A stretch of 64,000 bases of DNA from Prescottella subtropica (GCF_005434945.1 NZ_SKCH01000001.1:186001-250000), one strand, 5' to 3'. Numbered from the stretch's first letter, positions 9,520-20,393 are shown. The notes: generated by a model from the sequence alone, not told the origin. A program made the numbers and translations.

Positions 9520-9897
9520 GTGCTACCTGAGCCGTATCGCCTGCGTCGACGATCGGACTTCTCCGTCACGGTCCGTCGTGGGCGTCGAATGGGTCGGCGG
9601 GATCTCGTCGTCCACGCCTTCGGGCGTGAGACACGGGAGTCGCTGGTGAGTGTGGACGGGCCCCGTTTCGGGCTCGTCGTGAGTAAGGCTGTCGGGCCGG
9701 CGGTGATTCGACATCGAGTCGCTCGCCGGTTTCGTCATATCTGTGCCGGGTTGGTGGACGTCGTTCCCGCCGACACCGACGTGGTGATCCGCGCATTGCC
9801 GGGTGCGGCGGCGGCGAGTTCCCGGGAACTCGACAAGCAGTTGCGATCCGTACTGCGCAAGCTGGATCTGCTCGCTGGCGAAGGCGACCCGGTATGA
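9520..9897 (+). CDS. rnpA: ribonuclease P protein component
   Basis: This 125-residue basic protein assists the RNase P RNA in maturing tRNA 5' ends. It has the N-terminal [13 protein letters not shown] and the RNR-like segment [13 protein letters not shown] typical of RnpA. The GTG start lies 27 nt after rpmH, and the stop overlaps the yidD start in ATGA. Confidence 0.94.
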   Translation: MLPEPYRLRRRSDFSVTVRRGRRMGRRDLVVHAFGRETRESLVSVDGPRFGLVVSKAVGPAVIRHRVARRFRHICAGLVDVVPADTDVVIRALPGAAAASSRELDKQLRSVLRKLDLLAGEGDPV

Positions 9898-10241
9898 GTA
9901 TCGAACACGACGTGGCGCGGACCGATCCCGGTCCGCGCTCGTCGTCGTTCGTGGCCACCTCGCGGACCGTGCTGCGGATGCTGCGATCCCTCCCCGCGCG
10001 CGTCCTGATCTTCCTGATCGAGCTGTACCGCACCTATGTGTCGCCGCTGCGGATGCCGACCTGCCGGTTCGCTCCGACGTGCAGTGAGTACGCGGTCGAG
10101 GCCCTGCGCACCCGCGGGGTCGTCGTCGGTTCGGCACTGACCGTGGTGCGGTTGGTCAAGTGCGCGCCCTGGCACCCTGGAGGATGGGATCCGGTCCCCG
10201 AACGGCGGGACCGGCACCTCCACCACGGGAGCCGGGGCTGA
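9894..10241 (+). CDS. yidD: membrane protein insertion efficiency factor YidD
   Basis: This 115-residue protein carries the YidD core: an amphipathic N-terminal helix ([14 protein letters not shown]), then [17 protein letters not shown] with conserved cysteines, and [14 protein letters not shown]. It assists YidC-dependent insertion at the membrane. Translation is coupled to rnpA by a 4-nt overlap. The roughly 30-residue N-terminal extension is not conserved in short homologues. Confidence 0.94.
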   Translation: MSIEHDVARTDPGPRSSSFVATSRTVLRMLRSLPARVLIFLIELYRTYVSPLRMPTCRFAPTCSEYAVEALRTRGVVVGSALTVVRLVKCAPWHPGGWDPVPERRDRHLHHGSRG

Positions 10242-10316
10242 CGCGCACCGCTCGCCCGGAACTTGCCAACACCACCGCGGTGGTGAACATGGACGAACAG
10301 AGGAGTACTCAGAGCC

Positions 10317-11405
10317 GTGCTCGACTTCATTTACTATCCGGTGTCCTGGATCCTGTGGGTCTGGCACAAGGTGTTCGGCGCAGTGCTGGGGCCGGACAAC
10401 GGCTTCGCCTGGGCGCTGGCCGTCATGTTCCTGGTGTTCACGCTGCGTGCCATCCTCTACAAGCCGTTCGTCAAGCAGGTCCGCACGACACGGCAGATGC
10501 AGGAACTGCAGCCGCAGATCAAGGCACTGCAGAAGAAGTACTCCAAGGACCGCCAGCGCATGGCGCTGGAGATGCAGAAGCTGCAGAAGGAACACGGCTT
10601 CAACCCGCTGATGGGCTGCCTGCCGGTGCTGCTGCAGGCGCCGGTGTTCATCGGCCTGTTCCACGTCCTGCGTTCGTTCAACCGCACCGGCACCGGCATG
10701 GGGCAGTTGGGTCTGACCGCGGAGCAGAACGCCTCGATCGGTAACTACGCGTTCAGCCCGGACGACGTCCAGTCGTTCCTGAGTGCCCGACTGTTCGGTG
10801 CCCCGATCTCCGCGGCGATCACCTCGCCGTCGAGTGTGCTGGAGTCCTTCGCACCGTTCGGTGGTGTCCCGTCGCCGCTGAACATCGCGCTCGTCGCGAT
10901 CCCGCTGATGCTCGTCGCCTCCATCGCGACCCACTTCAACTCGCGTGCCTCGGTCGCCCGGCAGAGTACCGCCGCGGCCGCGAACCCGCAGTCCGCGATC
11001 ATGAACAAGCTCGCGCTGTGGGTGTTCCCGCTCGGTGTGCTCGTCGGTGGCCCGTTCCTGATGATCGCCATCCTGCTGTACTGGGTGGCGAACAACATCT
11101 GGACCTACGCGCAGCAGCACCTCGTCTTCCGTCGCATCGACGCCGAAGAGGCCGAGAAGCAGCAGGCCGCGCTCGAGCGCCGCTCGGACAGCGCCCCCAA
11201 GCCGGGTGCGCGTCCCAAGCTCGACAAGAAGAAGGGCGCCGCGCAGACCGCCTCCGACGCCACGTCGGAGTCCGCCCTGGACGAGTCCACCGCCTCCGAT
11301 GCCGACGGCACCGCGTCCGACGATGGCACGTCGACCCGGTCGTCGAAGCCGAAACCGCGGCCGGCCGCCAACCGCCCCAAGAGCAACAAGCGCAAGCGGC
11401 GCTGA
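10317..11405 (+). CDS. yidC: membrane protein insertase YidC
   Basis: This 362-residue insertase has a first membrane helix near the N terminus, a cytoplasmic helical hairpin rich in Gln/Lys (residues 60-95), and further membrane helices around 100-125, 195-215 and 235-265. [15 protein letters not shown] is typical of the family. It lacks the large periplasmic domain of enterobacterial YidC. The last 90 residues are charged and low in complexity, ending in a Lys/Arg tail that may contact ribosomes. A GTG start follows AGGAG by 11 nt. Confidence 0.95.
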   Translation: MLDFIYYPVSWILWVWHKVFGAVLGPDNGFAWALAVMFLVFTLRAILYKPFVKQVRTTRQMQELQPQIKALQKKYSKDRQRMALEMQKLQKEHGFNPLMGCLPVLLQAPVFIGLFHVLRSFNRTGTGMGQLGLTAEQNASIGNYAFSPDDVQSFLSARLFGAPISAAITSPSSVLESFAPFGGVPSPLNIALVAIPLMLVASIATHFNSRASVARQSTAAAANPQSAIMNKLALWVFPLGVLVGGPFLMIAILLYWVANNIWTYAQQHLVFRRIDAEEAEKQQAALERRSDSAPKPGARPKLDKKKGAAQTASDATSESALDESTASDADGTASDDGTSTRSSKPKPRPAANRPKSNKRKRR

Positions 11406-11426
11406 CCTCGAGAAGAGAGAACGACG

Positions 11427-12020
11427 ATGACCAGTGAGCAGGACATCGCCCGGGAGGGCGCGGGCGGGGAGAACGGGGAGAGCACGGACGTGACACTCGG
11501 GACACAGGCCGAAGACAGTGCTGCTGCCGTCGACACCGTCGACGGCGACATCGACGGCGAGGACGAACTGGTCGAGGAGGGCGAGATCGCCGGCGACTAC
11601 CTCGAACAGCTGCTCGACGTCCTCGACTTCGACGGCGACATCGACCTCGACGTGGAGGGCGACCGCGCGGTCGTGAGCATCGACGGCGGCGACGACCTGT
11701 CGAAGCTCGTCGGACGCAAGGGTGAGGTGCTCGACGCCCTGCAGGAGCTGACGCGTCTCGCGGTCCAGCAGTCCACCGGGGTGCGCAGCCGCCTGATGCT
11801 CGACGTCGCCGGCTGGCGTGCCGGTCGCCGAGCCGAGCTCAGTGCTCTCGGCAAGGCCGCCGCGGAGCGGGTCCTCGCCTCGAGTGAGCGTGAGTCTCTG
11901 ACGCCGATGACGCCGTTCGAACGCAAGATCGTGCACGACGCCGTCGCGCAGGTGGCCGGGGTGTCGAGCGAGAGCGAGGGTGCCGAGCCGAACCGGTGCG
12001 TCGTCGTGATCAAAGACTGA
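11427..12020 (+). CDS. jag: KH/R3H RNA-binding protein Jag (KhpB)
   Basis: This 197-residue protein has a very acidic N terminus (residues 1-60), a KH-like domain (LSKLVGRKGEVLDALQELTRLA) and a C-terminal R3H domain (LTPMTPFERKIVHDAV...EPNRCVVVI). Jag/KhpB proteins bind RNA and influence cell-wall synthesis and division. It follows yidC by 21 nt, and a strong hairpin closes the transcript at 12035. The Jag_N domain of firmicutes is absent, as is usual in actinobacteria. Confidence 0.93.
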   Translation: MTSEQDIAREGAGGENGESTDVTLGTQAEDSAAAVDTVDGDIDGEDELVEEGEIAGDYLEQLLDVLDFDGDIDLDVEGDRAVVSIDGGDDLSKLVGRKGEVLDALQELTRLAVQQSTGVRSRLMLDVAGWRAGRRAELSALGKAAAERVLASSERESLTPMTPFERKIVHDAVAQVAGVSSESEGAEPNRCVVVIKD

Positions 12021-12034
12021 TCACTCCGATCCGT

Positions 12035-12073
12035 AGGCCGCGGCCCCAGTCGAATCGACTGGGGCCGCGGCCT
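12035..12073 (+). terminator. perfect hairpin after jag
   Basis: A 19-bp perfect stem (12035-12053 with 12055-12073) around a single central base is followed by TTCCTT. It probably terminates the rpmH-jag transcript, separating it from rsmG. Confidence 0.8.
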
Positions 12074-12104
12074 TTCCTTGTGGCGACGCAGCGGGTCGGT
12101 GAGG

Positions 12105-12791
12105 ATGTTTCACGTGGAACTCGTCGATGAGCAGTGGGATGTCGCAGGGTCGGTGGCGTGGGTGTTCGGTGAGCGGGCCGGGCTGGCCGAGTCCTATCAC
12201 GGGCTGTTGGCGTCGGACGGGGTCGTCCGAGGGTTGATCGGGCCGCGGGAGGTGCCGCGGCTGTGGGTGCGGCACGTACTCAACTGTGCAGTGCTGGGGG
12301 AACTGGTGGGGGCCGGTGAGTCCGTGGTGGACGTGGGGTCGGGTGCCGGCCTGCCGGGCATCCCGCTGGCGATCACGCGACCCGACGTGCGGGTGACCCT
12401 GGTGGAGCCGCTGCTGCGGCGCTCGGTGTTCCTGCAGGAGGCGGTCGACTCCCTCGGGCTGGACAACGTCACCGTGGTGCGGGGCCGGGCCGAGGACTCG
12501 GGGGTGGTCAAGGAGGCCGGTGGCGCCGACGTGGTGACGTCGCGGGCGGTGGCGCCGCTCGAGAAACTCGCCCGGTGGTCGCTGCCGTTGATGCGGGTCG
12601 GTGGCAGGATGCTCGCCCTGAAGGGTGAGAGCGCCGCCGAGGAGATCGACCGGGACCGCGGCGTCCTCACCCGGCTGGGCGCGGGGAAACTCGAGGTACT
12701 CGAGTGTGGTGCCGACGTGCTGCCGGCGGCGACGATCGTGGTCCGCGCCGAACGCGTCGCCCGGCACCGGCACCGCGGTCACCGGAACTGA
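12105..12791 (+). CDS. rsmG: 16S rRNA (guanine-N7) methyltransferase RsmG, copy 1
   Basis: This 228-residue SAM-dependent enzyme modifies G527 of 16S rRNA. Family motifs are [15 protein letters not shown], the SAM loop [27 protein letters not shown] and [10 protein letters not shown]. It is about nine-tenths identical to the copy at 15597-16277; differences cluster near residues 32-41, 133-143 and the tail. The ATG at 12105 begins MFHVELV, with a parS-like site covering codons 1-6; an in-frame GTG lies 6 nt earlier. Family knowledge: loss of RsmG gives low-level streptomycin resistance, which a second copy could mask. Confidence 0.95.
   Translation: MFHVELVDEQWDVAGSVAWVFGERAGLAESYHGLLASDGVVRGLIGPREVPRLWVRHVLNCAVLGELVGAGESVVDVGSGAGLPGIPLAITRPDVRVTLVEPLLRRSVFLQEAVDSLGLDNVTVVRGRAEDSGVVKEAGGADVVTSRAVAPLEKLARWSLPLMRVGGRMLALKGESAAEEIDRDRGVLTRLGAGKLEVLECGADVLPAATIVVRAERVARHRHRGHRN
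12107..12120. other. parS-like site 2 (one mismatch, inside rsmG copy 1)
   Basis: GTTTCACGTGGAAC starts on the last base of the rsmG ATG and encodes the FHVEL segment. It differs by one base from the parS core, and the identical sequence recurs at 15599 and 23302. Confidence 0.75.
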
Positions 12792-12822
12792 CGGCCACTC
12801 CCCCGCCCGACGGCCGCGGCGC

Positions 12823-13211
12823 TCAGGGTTCGGCAGGCAGCAAGCGCTTGGCCAGATACAGCGCGTTCAGAGTGCGGGGAATGCCCGCATACGGAGTGAT
12901 GTGGGTGAGCGCCGCGACGATCTCCGTGGGAGTGGCACCGGCCCGCACCGTGGCCGGGAGGTGCGCCTCCAGTTGCGCCTCGCATCCCCCGATCGCGGCG
13001 AGGACCGCCACGGTCACCAACTGCCGGGTACGCAGATCCAGTTCGGGGCGGGCGATGATCTCACCGAACGCGTACTCGACGACGGTGTGCCCGAACCGTT
13101 CGTCCACCGGCGCCACCGAGGCGACGACCGCGTCGGGGTCGAGGCCGATGCTGCGCATGACGTCGCCGCCGCGGAGTTCCCGCTCGCTCGGCACCGGATG
13201 TTCGGGGCAGC

Positions 13212-13215
<4 letters not shown>
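12823..13215 (-). CDS. carboxymuconolactone decarboxylase (CMD) family protein
   Basis: This 130-residue protein matches the CMD fold ([42 protein letters not shown], split over residues 60-105). The family includes decarboxylases and AhpD-like redox proteins; the two-Cys motif of AhpD is not present, so peroxidase activity is unlikely. It overlaps the upstream aldo/keto reductase by 4 nt. Both lie inside the island between the rsmG copies. The substrate is unknown. Confidence 0.85.
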
Positions 13216-14249
<1,034 letters not shown>

Positions 14250-14330
14250 GTCGCTCCTCGTGGGGTGGCGTCGGATGGGGACGAGATCGAGCATCGCCGG
14301 TGATCCGCGGGGCAACCAGGGCGCACCGCA

Positions 14331-14367
14331 CCGGGGGTGCAGTGATCCTGGGTGTCGTGCACCCCGG
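14331..14367. promoter_or_regulatory. inverted repeat in divergent AKR/regulator promoter region
   Basis: The arms CCGGGGGTGCA (14331-14341) and TGCACCCCGG (14358-14367) face each other in the 162-bp gap between the aldo/keto reductase and the helix-turn-helix regulator. This is a plausible operator for that regulator (inference). Confidence 0.45.
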
Positions 14368-14411
14368 CAGCATGGTTGCCGGGGTCGCGCCGGCGCTGAC
14401 ACCATGACGGT

Positions 14412-15302
14412 ATGGCGCAGTCGGAGATCAGCACGTTCCTGCGGTCGAGGCGGGCCCGGGTGCAGCCCGCGGACCTCGGTCTACCGGCCGGGACCGGTGC
14501 GCGTCGCACTCCCGGACTGCGCCGCGAGGAGGTCGCCGCGGTCGCCGGTGTCAGCGTCGACTACTACACCCGGCTCGAGCAGGGTCGGGAACGCAACCCG
14601 AGCGAGGCCGTACTCGCGGCGCTGGCCCGGACCCTGCTCCTCGACTCCGGGGAACGCGAACACCTCTTCCGGATCGCCGCACACACCGGGAACCATGCAC
14701 GCGCGCAGAAGGATTCGCTGCCCTCGTGCGGGGTCCGCCCCGCGATCCGCCAGCTGCTCGGCACCCTCGGCTCGTCCCCCGCCTACGTACTCTCGCGGAC
14801 CAACGACGTGCTCGCGTCGAATCCGGCCGGGACCGCCCTGCTGGCGGGGCTCGACCAGTGGCCCGCCGAACGACGCAACACCATCCGCTACATCTTTCTC
14901 CACCCTACGGCCAGAACACTTTTCGCGGACTGGAACGCGATCGCGGACGGTGCGGTCGCGCATCTGCGGGCGATGGCCGGGATCGCCCCGGACGATCGTG
15001 ACCTGTCCGACCTCATTCACGAATTATGCATCAAGAGTGAGGAATTCCCCCGTATCTGGGGTCGGCACGACGTCCGACGCCTGTCCACCGGTCGCAAACT
15101 GTTCGACCACCCGAAGGTGGGGCGCATGGACCTGACCTACGAGGTCCTCGACGTCTCCGACGCGCAGCAGCGCCTGGTCGTGTACCAGGCGGAACCCGGC
15201 ACCCCGGACGACGACGCGATGCGGCTGCTGGGCATGCTCGCCGAGTCGGCCGGTCAGCCCCCGGCGAACGGCAGGACAGGTGTGCGCGGTGCCGGCCGCT
15301 GA
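14412..15302 (+). CDS. XRE-type transcriptional regulator with MmyB-like ligand domain
   Basis: This 296-residue regulator has an N-terminal helix-turn-helix (residues 5-75, [25 protein letters not shown], split) followed by the MmyB-like ligand-binding domain ([18 protein letters not shown], then [17 protein letters not shown]). Such regulators commonly control a divergent oxidoreductase, here the aldo/keto reductase unit on the opposite strand. Its ligand is unknown. It is the only rightward gene in the island between the rsmG copies. Confidence 0.92.
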   Translation: MAQSEISTFLRSRRARVQPADLGLPAGTGARRTPGLRREEVAAVAGVSVDYYTRLEQGRERNPSEAVLAALARTLLLDSGEREHLFRIAAHTGNHARAQKDSLPSCGVRPAIRQLLGTLGSSPAYVLSRTNDVLASNPAGTALLAGLDQWPAERRNTIRYIFLHPTARTLFADWNAIADGAVAHLRAMAGIAPDDRDLSDLIHELCIKSEEFPRIWGRHDVRRLSTGRKLFDHPKVGRMDLTYEVLDVSDAQQRLVVYQAEPGTPDDDAMRLLGMLAESAGQPPANGRTGVRGAGR

Positions 15303-15464
15303 TGCCCCGGATCGAGAGCGTCGAGGACGTGCCCGGCCGCTGGACCCGGTGAGAACCGGGGCGCGGCGATCGTCGTGGCGACGACACCGACGGCGGACCG
15401 CTACCCGCGGGGCCTCCGGTGCTCGAATCCCATTCACGTTCCCCCCCGTCGCACCGGGGAGTTT

Positions 15465-15477
15465 CGTCACTGTGACG
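15465..15477. repeat. palindromic motif CGTCACTGTGACG
   Basis: A 13-bp palindrome lies in the 294-bp gap before rsmG copy 2. A one-base variant (CGTCACAGTGACG) is the centre of the 51-bp palindrome at 18469-18519. The two copies bracket the rsmG2-parAB segment. Function unknown. Confidence 0.5.
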
Positions 15478-15499
15478 GCTGAGGTCGCCGCAAGGCGAT

Positions 15500-15513
15500 G
15501 TTTCACGTGAAAC
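15500..15513. other. parS: parS site 3 (perfect core)
   Basis: GTTTCACGTGAAAC is a perfect 14-bp parS core in non-coding DNA, 84 bp upstream of rsmG copy 2. It directly abuts site 4. Confidence 0.9.
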
Positions 15514-15527
15514 GGTTCACGTGAAAC
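15514..15527. other. parS-like site 4 (one mismatch, tandem with site 3)
   Basis: GGTTCACGTGAAAC directly follows site 3 with no spacer, so two ParB sites lie in phase 14 bp apart. Confidence 0.75.
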
Positions 15528-15596
15528 GGGGAGCCGCCGAGTCCGGGACCCTCCTCCCCTCCCCCGGGTGAGCGACACCGGGACGCATCGGTGAGG

Positions 15597-16277
15597 ATGT
15601 TTCACGTGGAACTGGTTGATGAGCAGTGGGATGTCGCCGGATCGGTGGCGCAGGTGTTCGGCGAGCGGGCCGGGCTGGCCGAGTCGTATCGGGAGGCATT
15701 GGCGACGGACGGTGTGATCCGGGGGTTGATCGGGCCGCGGGAGGTGCCGCGACTGTGGGTGCGCCACGTCCTCAACTGTGCAGTCCTGGGCGAGTTGGTC
15801 GTCGCGGACGAGTCGGTCGTCGACGTCGGATCGGGTGCCGGCCTGCCGGGCATCCCGCTGGCGATCGCGCGACCCGACGTCCGGGTGACCCTGGTGGAGC
15901 CGCTGCTGCGGCGCTCGGTGTTCCTGCAGGAGATCGTCGACTCGCTCGGGCTGGACAACGTCACCGTGATCCGGGGCCGCGCCGAGGAGGGCAACGTCGT
16001 CAAGGCGGCCGGCAGCGCCGACGTGGTGACGTCGCGGGCGGTGGCGCCACTCGAGAAACTGGCGCGGTGGTCGCTGCCGTTGGTGCGGGTCGGTGGCAGG
16101 ATGTTGGCGTTGAAGGGGTCGAGTGCGGCCGAGGAGATCGACCGGGATCGCGCGGTCCTCGCCCGACTGGGCGCGGGGAAACTCGCGGTGGTCGAGTGCG
16201 GTGCCGCGGTGCTGCCGGCGGCGACGGTGGTGGTTCGCGCCGAACGCGTCGCACAACACGGACGCCGGAAGCGCTGA
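15597..16277 (+). CDS. rsmG: 16S rRNA (guanine-N7) methyltransferase RsmG, copy 2
   Basis: This 226-residue second RsmG sits in the position expected for the ancestral gene, immediately before parA. All family motifs are intact ([37 protein letters not shown]), so both copies look functional. The first 18 residues are identical to copy 1, and the shared DNA extends back through the TCGGTGAGG before the ATG. A parS-like site again covers codons 1-6. A hairpin at 16285 separates it from parA. Confidence 0.95.
   Translation: MFHVELVDEQWDVAGSVAQVFGERAGLAESYREALATDGVIRGLIGPREVPRLWVRHVLNCAVLGELVVADESVVDVGSGAGLPGIPLAIARPDVRVTLVEPLLRRSVFLQEIVDSLGLDNVTVIRGRAEEGNVVKAAGSADVVTSRAVAPLEKLARWSLPLVRVGGRMLALKGSSAAEEIDRDRAVLARLGAGKLAVVECGAAVLPAATVVVRAERVAQHGRRKR
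15599..15612. other. parS-like site 5 (one mismatch, inside rsmG copy 2)
   Basis: GTTTCACGTGGAAC lies at the same position relative to the ATG as in rsmG copy 1, so it was duplicated along with the gene. Confidence 0.75.
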
Positions 16278-16284
16278 GTTGCGG

Positions 16285-16314
16285 GCAATTGTCGGTGCCA
16301 GGGTCGACAATTGC
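16285..16314 (+). terminator. hairpin between rsmG copy 2 and parA
   Basis: The arms GCAATTGTCG (16285-16294) and CGACAATTGC (16305-16314) form a 10-bp stem 8 nt after the rsmG stop. It may be a terminator or attenuate read-through into parA. Confidence 0.55.
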
Positions 16315-16347
16315 GTCATGAGTGGACAACAAGCGAAGGAGCAGTAG

Positions 16348-17358
16348 ATGTCGGCTGGAGCTGAATCCGCCGTTTCACGGGACACGGTTTCACGTGAAAC
16401 CGCAACCCCACCGGAGTCGACAGACGGCAGTCCTGATCGCGACTTCGCCCACTCCTCCCCCTACGACGGGATCTCCCTCGCGGACACCCCGATCGGGGCG
16501 GCCGCGCAGCGGGCCAGCCAGGTGCTGCATCCCGGCTCCGTCGCACTGCCGAAGCCGACGCAGCGACGCGTGTTCACCATCGCGAACCAGAAGGGCGGCG
16601 TCGGCAAGACGACGTCGACGGTGAACCTCGCCTCGGCTCTCGCGGTCCAGGGGTTGAGTGTCCTCGTCGTCGACCTGGACCCGCAGGGCAATGCGAGCAC
16701 CGCGCTCGGAGTCCCGCACACGTCGGGGACCCCGTCGAGCTACGAACTCCTGCTCGGCGAGGTGACCGCGAAGGACGCGATCCAGCAGAGCCCGCACAGC
16801 GAGCGACTGCTCTGCATTCCCGCGACCATCGACCTGGCCGGCGCCGAGATCGAACTCGTGTCGATGGTCGCCCGCGAGAACCGGCTCAAGAACGCACTGT
16901 CGGAGAAGGCGCTCGCCGACTTCGACATCGACTACGTCCTCATCGACTGCCCGCCCTCGCTCGGGCTGCTCACCGTCAACGCGATGGTCGCCGCGAAGGA
17001 GGTGCTGATCCCCATCCAGTGCGAGTACTACGCACTCGAGGGCGTCGGACAGTTGCTGCGCAACATCGAACTCGTGCAGGCCCACCTGAACCCGGACCTG
17101 CACGTGTCCACCGTCCTGCTCACGATGTACGACGCCCGGACCAAGCTCGCCGACCAGGTCGCCGAGGAAGTCCGTAACCACTTCGGCGACGTGGTCCTGC
17201 GCACCATCATCCCCCGCTCGGTCAAGGTGTCCGAGGCCCCCGGCTACGGGATGACCGTCCTCGACTACGATCCCGGATCGCGGGGCGCGATGAGTTACCT
17301 CGACGCCGGCCGGGAACTCGCGGCCCGCGGCATGTCCACCACGACGCAGGAGCGGTAG
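16348..17358 (+). CDS. parA: chromosome partitioning ATPase ParA
   Basis: This 336-residue ATPase drives origin segregation with ParB-parS. The deviant Walker A KGGVGKTT lies at about residue 80, followed by [11 protein letters not shown] and the [14 protein letters not shown] switch region. The first 70 residues are an N-terminal extension typical of actinobacterial ParA. The ATG has AAGGAG upstream. A perfect parS core (16387-16400) is embedded in codons 14-18. It forms an operon with parB, two bases between stop and start. Confidence 0.96.
   Translation: MSAGAESAVSRDTVSRETATPPESTDGSPDRDFAHSSPYDGISLADTPIGAAAQRASQVLHPGSVALPKPTQRRVFTIANQKGGVGKTTSTVNLASALAVQGLSVLVVDLDPQGNASTALGVPHTSGTPSSYELLLGEVTAKDAIQQSPHSERLLCIPATIDLAGAEIELVSMVARENRLKNALSEKALADFDIDYVLIDCPPSLGLLTVNAMVAAKEVLIPIQCEYYALEGVGQLLRNIELVQAHLNPDLHVSTVLLTMYDARTKLADQVAEEVRNHFGDVVLRTIIPRSVKVSEAPGYGMTVLDYDPGSRGAMSYLDAGRELAARGMSTTTQER
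16387..16400. other. parS: parS site 6 (perfect core, inside parA)
   Basis: GTTTCACGTGAAAC encodes part of DTVSRET in the parA N-terminal extension. A degenerate copy with two mismatches (16372-16385) precedes it. ParB binding here could also repress parAB transcription (inference). Confidence 0.9.
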
Positions 17359-17360
17359 GG

Positions 17361-18452
17361 ATGACGCAGACACGCAAGGGCGGACTCGGTCGGGGACTCG
17401 CAGCGCTGATCCCGACCGGACCGACCGGGGGCGGACCGGGACTCGGCACCGCGGCCGCGGACGTCGTCATCGGCACCGCGGCCCCCGTCCCGGATCTCTT
17501 CAGTACCGAGGACCCGGCCGTGGACGTTGCCGTCGTGGCACCGCCGGTGAAGCCGAAAACCGCGCGGAAGACCGCAGTGAAGACGACCGGTAAGGCTGCC
17601 GGCAAGGCGGCGACCGCCCCCGCTGACGAGGCACCCTCCCCCACCGGTGCGGTCTACCACGAGATCGCGCCGCACCTGATCGAGCCGAACCCGAAGCAGC
17701 CCCGCTCGGTGTTCGACGAGGAAGCACTCGCCGAACTGGTGCACTCGATCCGCGAGTTCGGGCTGATGCAGCCGATCGTGGTCCGCCGGACCGGACCCGA
17801 GCAGTATCAGCTCATCATGGGCGAACGCCGGTGGCGGGCCGGCCAACTCGCTGGCCTCGACACGATCCCCGCGATCGTCCGGGAGACCGCCGACGAGTCG
17901 ATGCTGCGGGATGCGCTCCTCGAGAACATTCACCGGGTCCAGCTCAACCCTCTCGAGGAGGCGGCCGCGTACCAGCAGCTGCTCGAGGAGTTCGCAGTCA
18001 CCCACGAGGAACTGGCGTCGCGGATCGGACGGTCCCGCCCGGTCGTGACGAACATGATCCGTCTGCTCAAGCTGCCGATCCCGGTGCAGCGCCGGGTGGC
18101 GGCCGGGGTGCTGTCGGCGGGGCACGCGCGGGCACTGCTGGCTCTCGAGGCCGGCGCCGACGCGCAGGAGGTGCTGGCGGCCCGGATCGTCGCGGAGGGC
18201 ATGTCGGTGCGGGCGACCGAGGAGGCCGTCGTGCTGGCGAACCGGGAGGCCCCCTCCCCCGCCCCGGCGGCGAAGCGGAAGCCGATCCAGATGCCGGGGT
18301 TGCAGGACGTCGCCGAACGATTGTCGAGTTCGTTCGACACCCGGGTCACGGTGAGCCTCGGTAAGCGCAAGGGCAAGATCGTCGTCGAGTTCGGGTCGGT
18401 CGACGATCTCGAGCGGATCGTGAAGATGATGGAGCAGCAGGCCGGGGACTGA
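17361..18452 (+). CDS. parB: chromosome partitioning protein ParB
   Basis: This 363-residue CTPase clamp binds parS and spreads. The N terminus is [14 protein letters not shown], then comes an Ala/Pro/Lys-rich linker (about 55-90). The catalytic N domain includes [11 protein letters not shown] and the [12 protein letters not shown] motif, followed by the HTH domain ([21 protein letters not shown]) and a C-terminal dimerisation region. The stop is followed by a 51-bp palindrome. Confidence 0.96.
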   Translation: MTQTRKGGLGRGLAALIPTGPTGGGPGLGTAAADVVIGTAAPVPDLFSTEDPAVDVAVVAPPVKPKTARKTAVKTTGKAAGKAATAPADEAPSPTGAVYHEIAPHLIEPNPKQPRSVFDEEALAELVHSIREFGLMQPIVVRRTGPEQYQLIMGERRWRAGQLAGLDTIPAIVRETADESMLRDALLENIHRVQLNPLEEAAAYQQLLEEFAVTHEELASRIGRSRPVVTNMIRLLKLPIPVQRRVAAGVLSAGHARALLALEAGADAQEVLAARIVAEGMSVRATEEAVVLANREAPSPAPAAKRKPIQMPGLQDVAERLSSSFDTRVTVSLGKRKGKIVVEFGSVDDLERIVKMMEQQAGD

Positions 18453-18468
18453 GACCGGACGCGTCCAC

Positions 18469-18519
18469 CACGAGCACCCCGTAGCTTCGTCACAGTGACG
18501 AAGCTACGGGGTGCTCGTG
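18469..18519. terminator. 51-bp perfect palindrome after parB
   Basis: Bases 18469-18493 and 18495-18519 are exact reverse complements around a single A at 18494, a 25-bp stem. It may terminate parAB but is longer than needed and has no U tract. Its core CGTCACAGTGACG resembles the motif at 15465. The remaining 157 bp before the next gene show nothing else. Confidence 0.7.
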
Positions 18520-18676
18520 TATGGGTCGGTATCCGTCGATCCGGGGCCGCGGTGTCCGTGCCCCGGTGCCACCGCGCTGACACCGGACGGATCGCCTATC
18601 CTGGAAGGGCAAGTTCCGCGGGTGCGGGTGATTCCCCGAACGGTCCGGAGGCTGGGCATGGAGGCTGGCGTACACG

Positions 18677-19360
18677 GTGTCGACTAGCGTCACGTCCCTC
18701 ACTCTCGACGGCCTCGACAAGCTGTCCTCCCACGCGCGCCGCTGCGTCTTCTGGGAGATGGACCCGGCCGCGGTCCGCACCTCCCGCGACTTCTACGATC
18801 CCGAATTCGAGAAGGAAGCGTGGCTGTCGATGGTCATGCTCGAATGGGGATCGTGCGGACAGGTGGCGCTCGTCGACGACAAACCCGCCGGCTGCGCCCT
18901 GTACGCCCCACCCGGCACCGTGCCGCGGGCCGAACTGTTCCCCACCTCCCCCGTCAGCGCCGACGCAGTCCTGCTGACCACGATGCGACTCGAACCGATC
19001 GGCGACGAATACGCCCTCGGCGCGACGCTGATCCAGGCCGCGGTCGGCGACCTGGTCCGCCGCGGTGTCCGCGCGCTCGAGGCGTTCGGAATCCGCGGCG
19101 ACCGCTCCCCGCACGACATCCCGACCGCCACCGCCGCGCGGGAATGCTCCCCGCAGGAATGCATGATCAGCGCCGACTTCCTCGAGGACGTCGGTTTCGA
19201 GGTGATCGCACCGCACCACCGGTTCCCCCGACTGCGCCTCGAACTGGACCGCGACCACCTGTGGAAGGCGGACGTCGAAGCGGCCCTCGAGCGACTCCTC
19301 GAGGTTGCGGCCCTGTCGGTGGTCGGCATCGGCGAACGCAGCACCGTGGGGGCCTGCTAG
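18677..19360 (+). CDS. GNAT-family acetyltransferase-like protein (Rv3916c-like)
   Basis: This 227-residue protein follows parB, matching mycobacterial gene order (parB then Rv3916c). A weak acetyltransferase pattern is visible: a sheet around VALVDDKPAGCALYAPPG, a long helix with LIQAAVGDLVRRGVRALEAFG, and a C-terminal FLEDVGFEVIAPHHRFPRLRL. The GTG start at 18677 is uncertain. Its substrate is unknown; proximity to parAB suggests but does not show a link to segregation. Confidence 0.8.
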   Translation: MSTSVTSLTLDGLDKLSSHARRCVFWEMDPAAVRTSRDFYDPEFEKEAWLSMVMLEWGSCGQVALVDDKPAGCALYAPPGTVPRAELFPTSPVSADAVLLTTMRLEPIGDEYALGATLIQAAVGDLVRRGVRALEAFGIRGDRSPHDIPTATAARECSPQECMISADFLEDVGFEVIAPHHRFPRLRLELDRDHLWKADVEAALERLLEVAALSVVGIGERSTVGAC

Positions 19361-19384
19361 GACGTATCCCGGGACGGGATCCGG

Positions 19385-20353
19385 TCAGCCGCGACCCACG
19401 AGGCGGATGTTCGGCAGGATCGGGGCGGGAATCGTCTCGGACCACTCGTCCGGGAACGCCCCGAATCGGCCCGGTACGGATTCCGTGCGTGCGCGCTGCC
19501 AGTCCTCCCGGAACCCCGCGATCTCGTCGTGGCCGCGGCCCACGAAGTTCCACCACATCACGATCTGCTCGCCGAGCGGTTCGCCGCCGATCAGCAGCAG
19601 TCGCACCGGATCATCTTCCGCGGCAACGAGATCGACGGATCCGAAACCTGTGGGCAGATACACCAACTGTCCGGGTGCCGCGTCGACACCGGAGACGGTG
19701 ACCGACCCTGTGTCGACCAGGACCCCGTGCTCGAACGTCGGATCCACCGGTACGTGCAGCGCCTGCCCGGGGCGTAGCGTCAACTCCGCACCCAGCAGCG
19801 GCGTGAAGGTCCGCACCGGCGACGTCTGCCCGAACAGGCTGCCGAGGAACACCACCGCCTCGGCACCGTCGACGTCGAGGACCGGCGGCGCATGATGCTC
19901 GAAAGACGGTGCGGTGGAACGGTGTTCGTCAGGCAGGGCCACCCACAGCTGGACGCCGTGCAGGAATGCGGTGCCGGGTGTGGAGTACTCGGAGTGCGCG
20001 ATCCCGGAACCCGCGGTCATCAGGTTCACTTCCCGCGGTCGCACGATCGCGTGCGCACCCGTGGTGTCCCGGTGCTCGATCTCGCCGTCGAACACCCACG
20101 ACACCGTCTGCAACCCGGTGTGCGGATGCCCGGGAACGGCCATGCCGCCGCCGACCCGGACGTCGTCGGGCCCGTAGTGGTCGAGGAAACACCACGCGCC
20201 GATCAGCGTCTGCCCGCGCTGCGGGAGCGTCCGCCGCACGGTCATCGCCCGCGGGCCGCCGAGCGGCACCTCGCGGTAGTCGAGCAGTCGGGGCACACGG
20301 CCGTCGCGGTTCCCGCAGACGACCTCGTCGGGGCGGGCGTCGAGGTTGCTCAT
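19385..20353 (-). CDS. pirin family protein
   Basis: This 322-residue bicupin has the pirin metal motifs GHPHTGLQTVSW and AGSGIAHSEY, whose His/Glu residues bind iron. Pirins have been described as quercetin dioxygenases or redox-sensitive regulators; the role here is unknown. The ATG follows GAGAGGA. It lies 40 bp downstream of cwlM and may be the last gene of that leftward group. It converges with the GNAT gene. Confidence 0.92.
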   Translation of the reverse strand: MSNLDARPDEVVCGNRDGRVPRLLDYREVPLGGPRAMTVRRTLPQRGQTLIGAWCFLDHYGPDDVRVGGGMAVPGHPHTGLQTVSWVFDGEIEHRDTTGAHAIVRPREVNLMTAGSGIAHSEYSTPGTAFLHGVQLWVALPDEHRSTAPSFEHHAPPVLDVDGAEAVVFLGSLFGQTSPVRTFTPLLGAELTLRPGQALHVPVDPTFEHGVLVDTGSVTVSGVDAAPGQLVYLPTGFGSVDLVAAEDDPVRLLLIGGEPLGEQIVMWWNFVGRGHDEIAGFREDWQRARTESVPGRFGAFPDEWSETIPAPILPNIRLVGRG

Positions 20354-20393
20354 GACACGACGGTCCTCTCGGTCGGAGTGCCGCGCCGGGCGG

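Noticed and set aside
15400-15445. tRNA-like T-arm sequence (GCTCGAATCCC)
   Set aside because: No matching acceptor, D or anticodon stems surround it.
16372-16385. A further parS-like sequence directly before the parA site
   Set aside because: Two mismatches break the palindrome; listed only as a degenerate neighbour of site 6.
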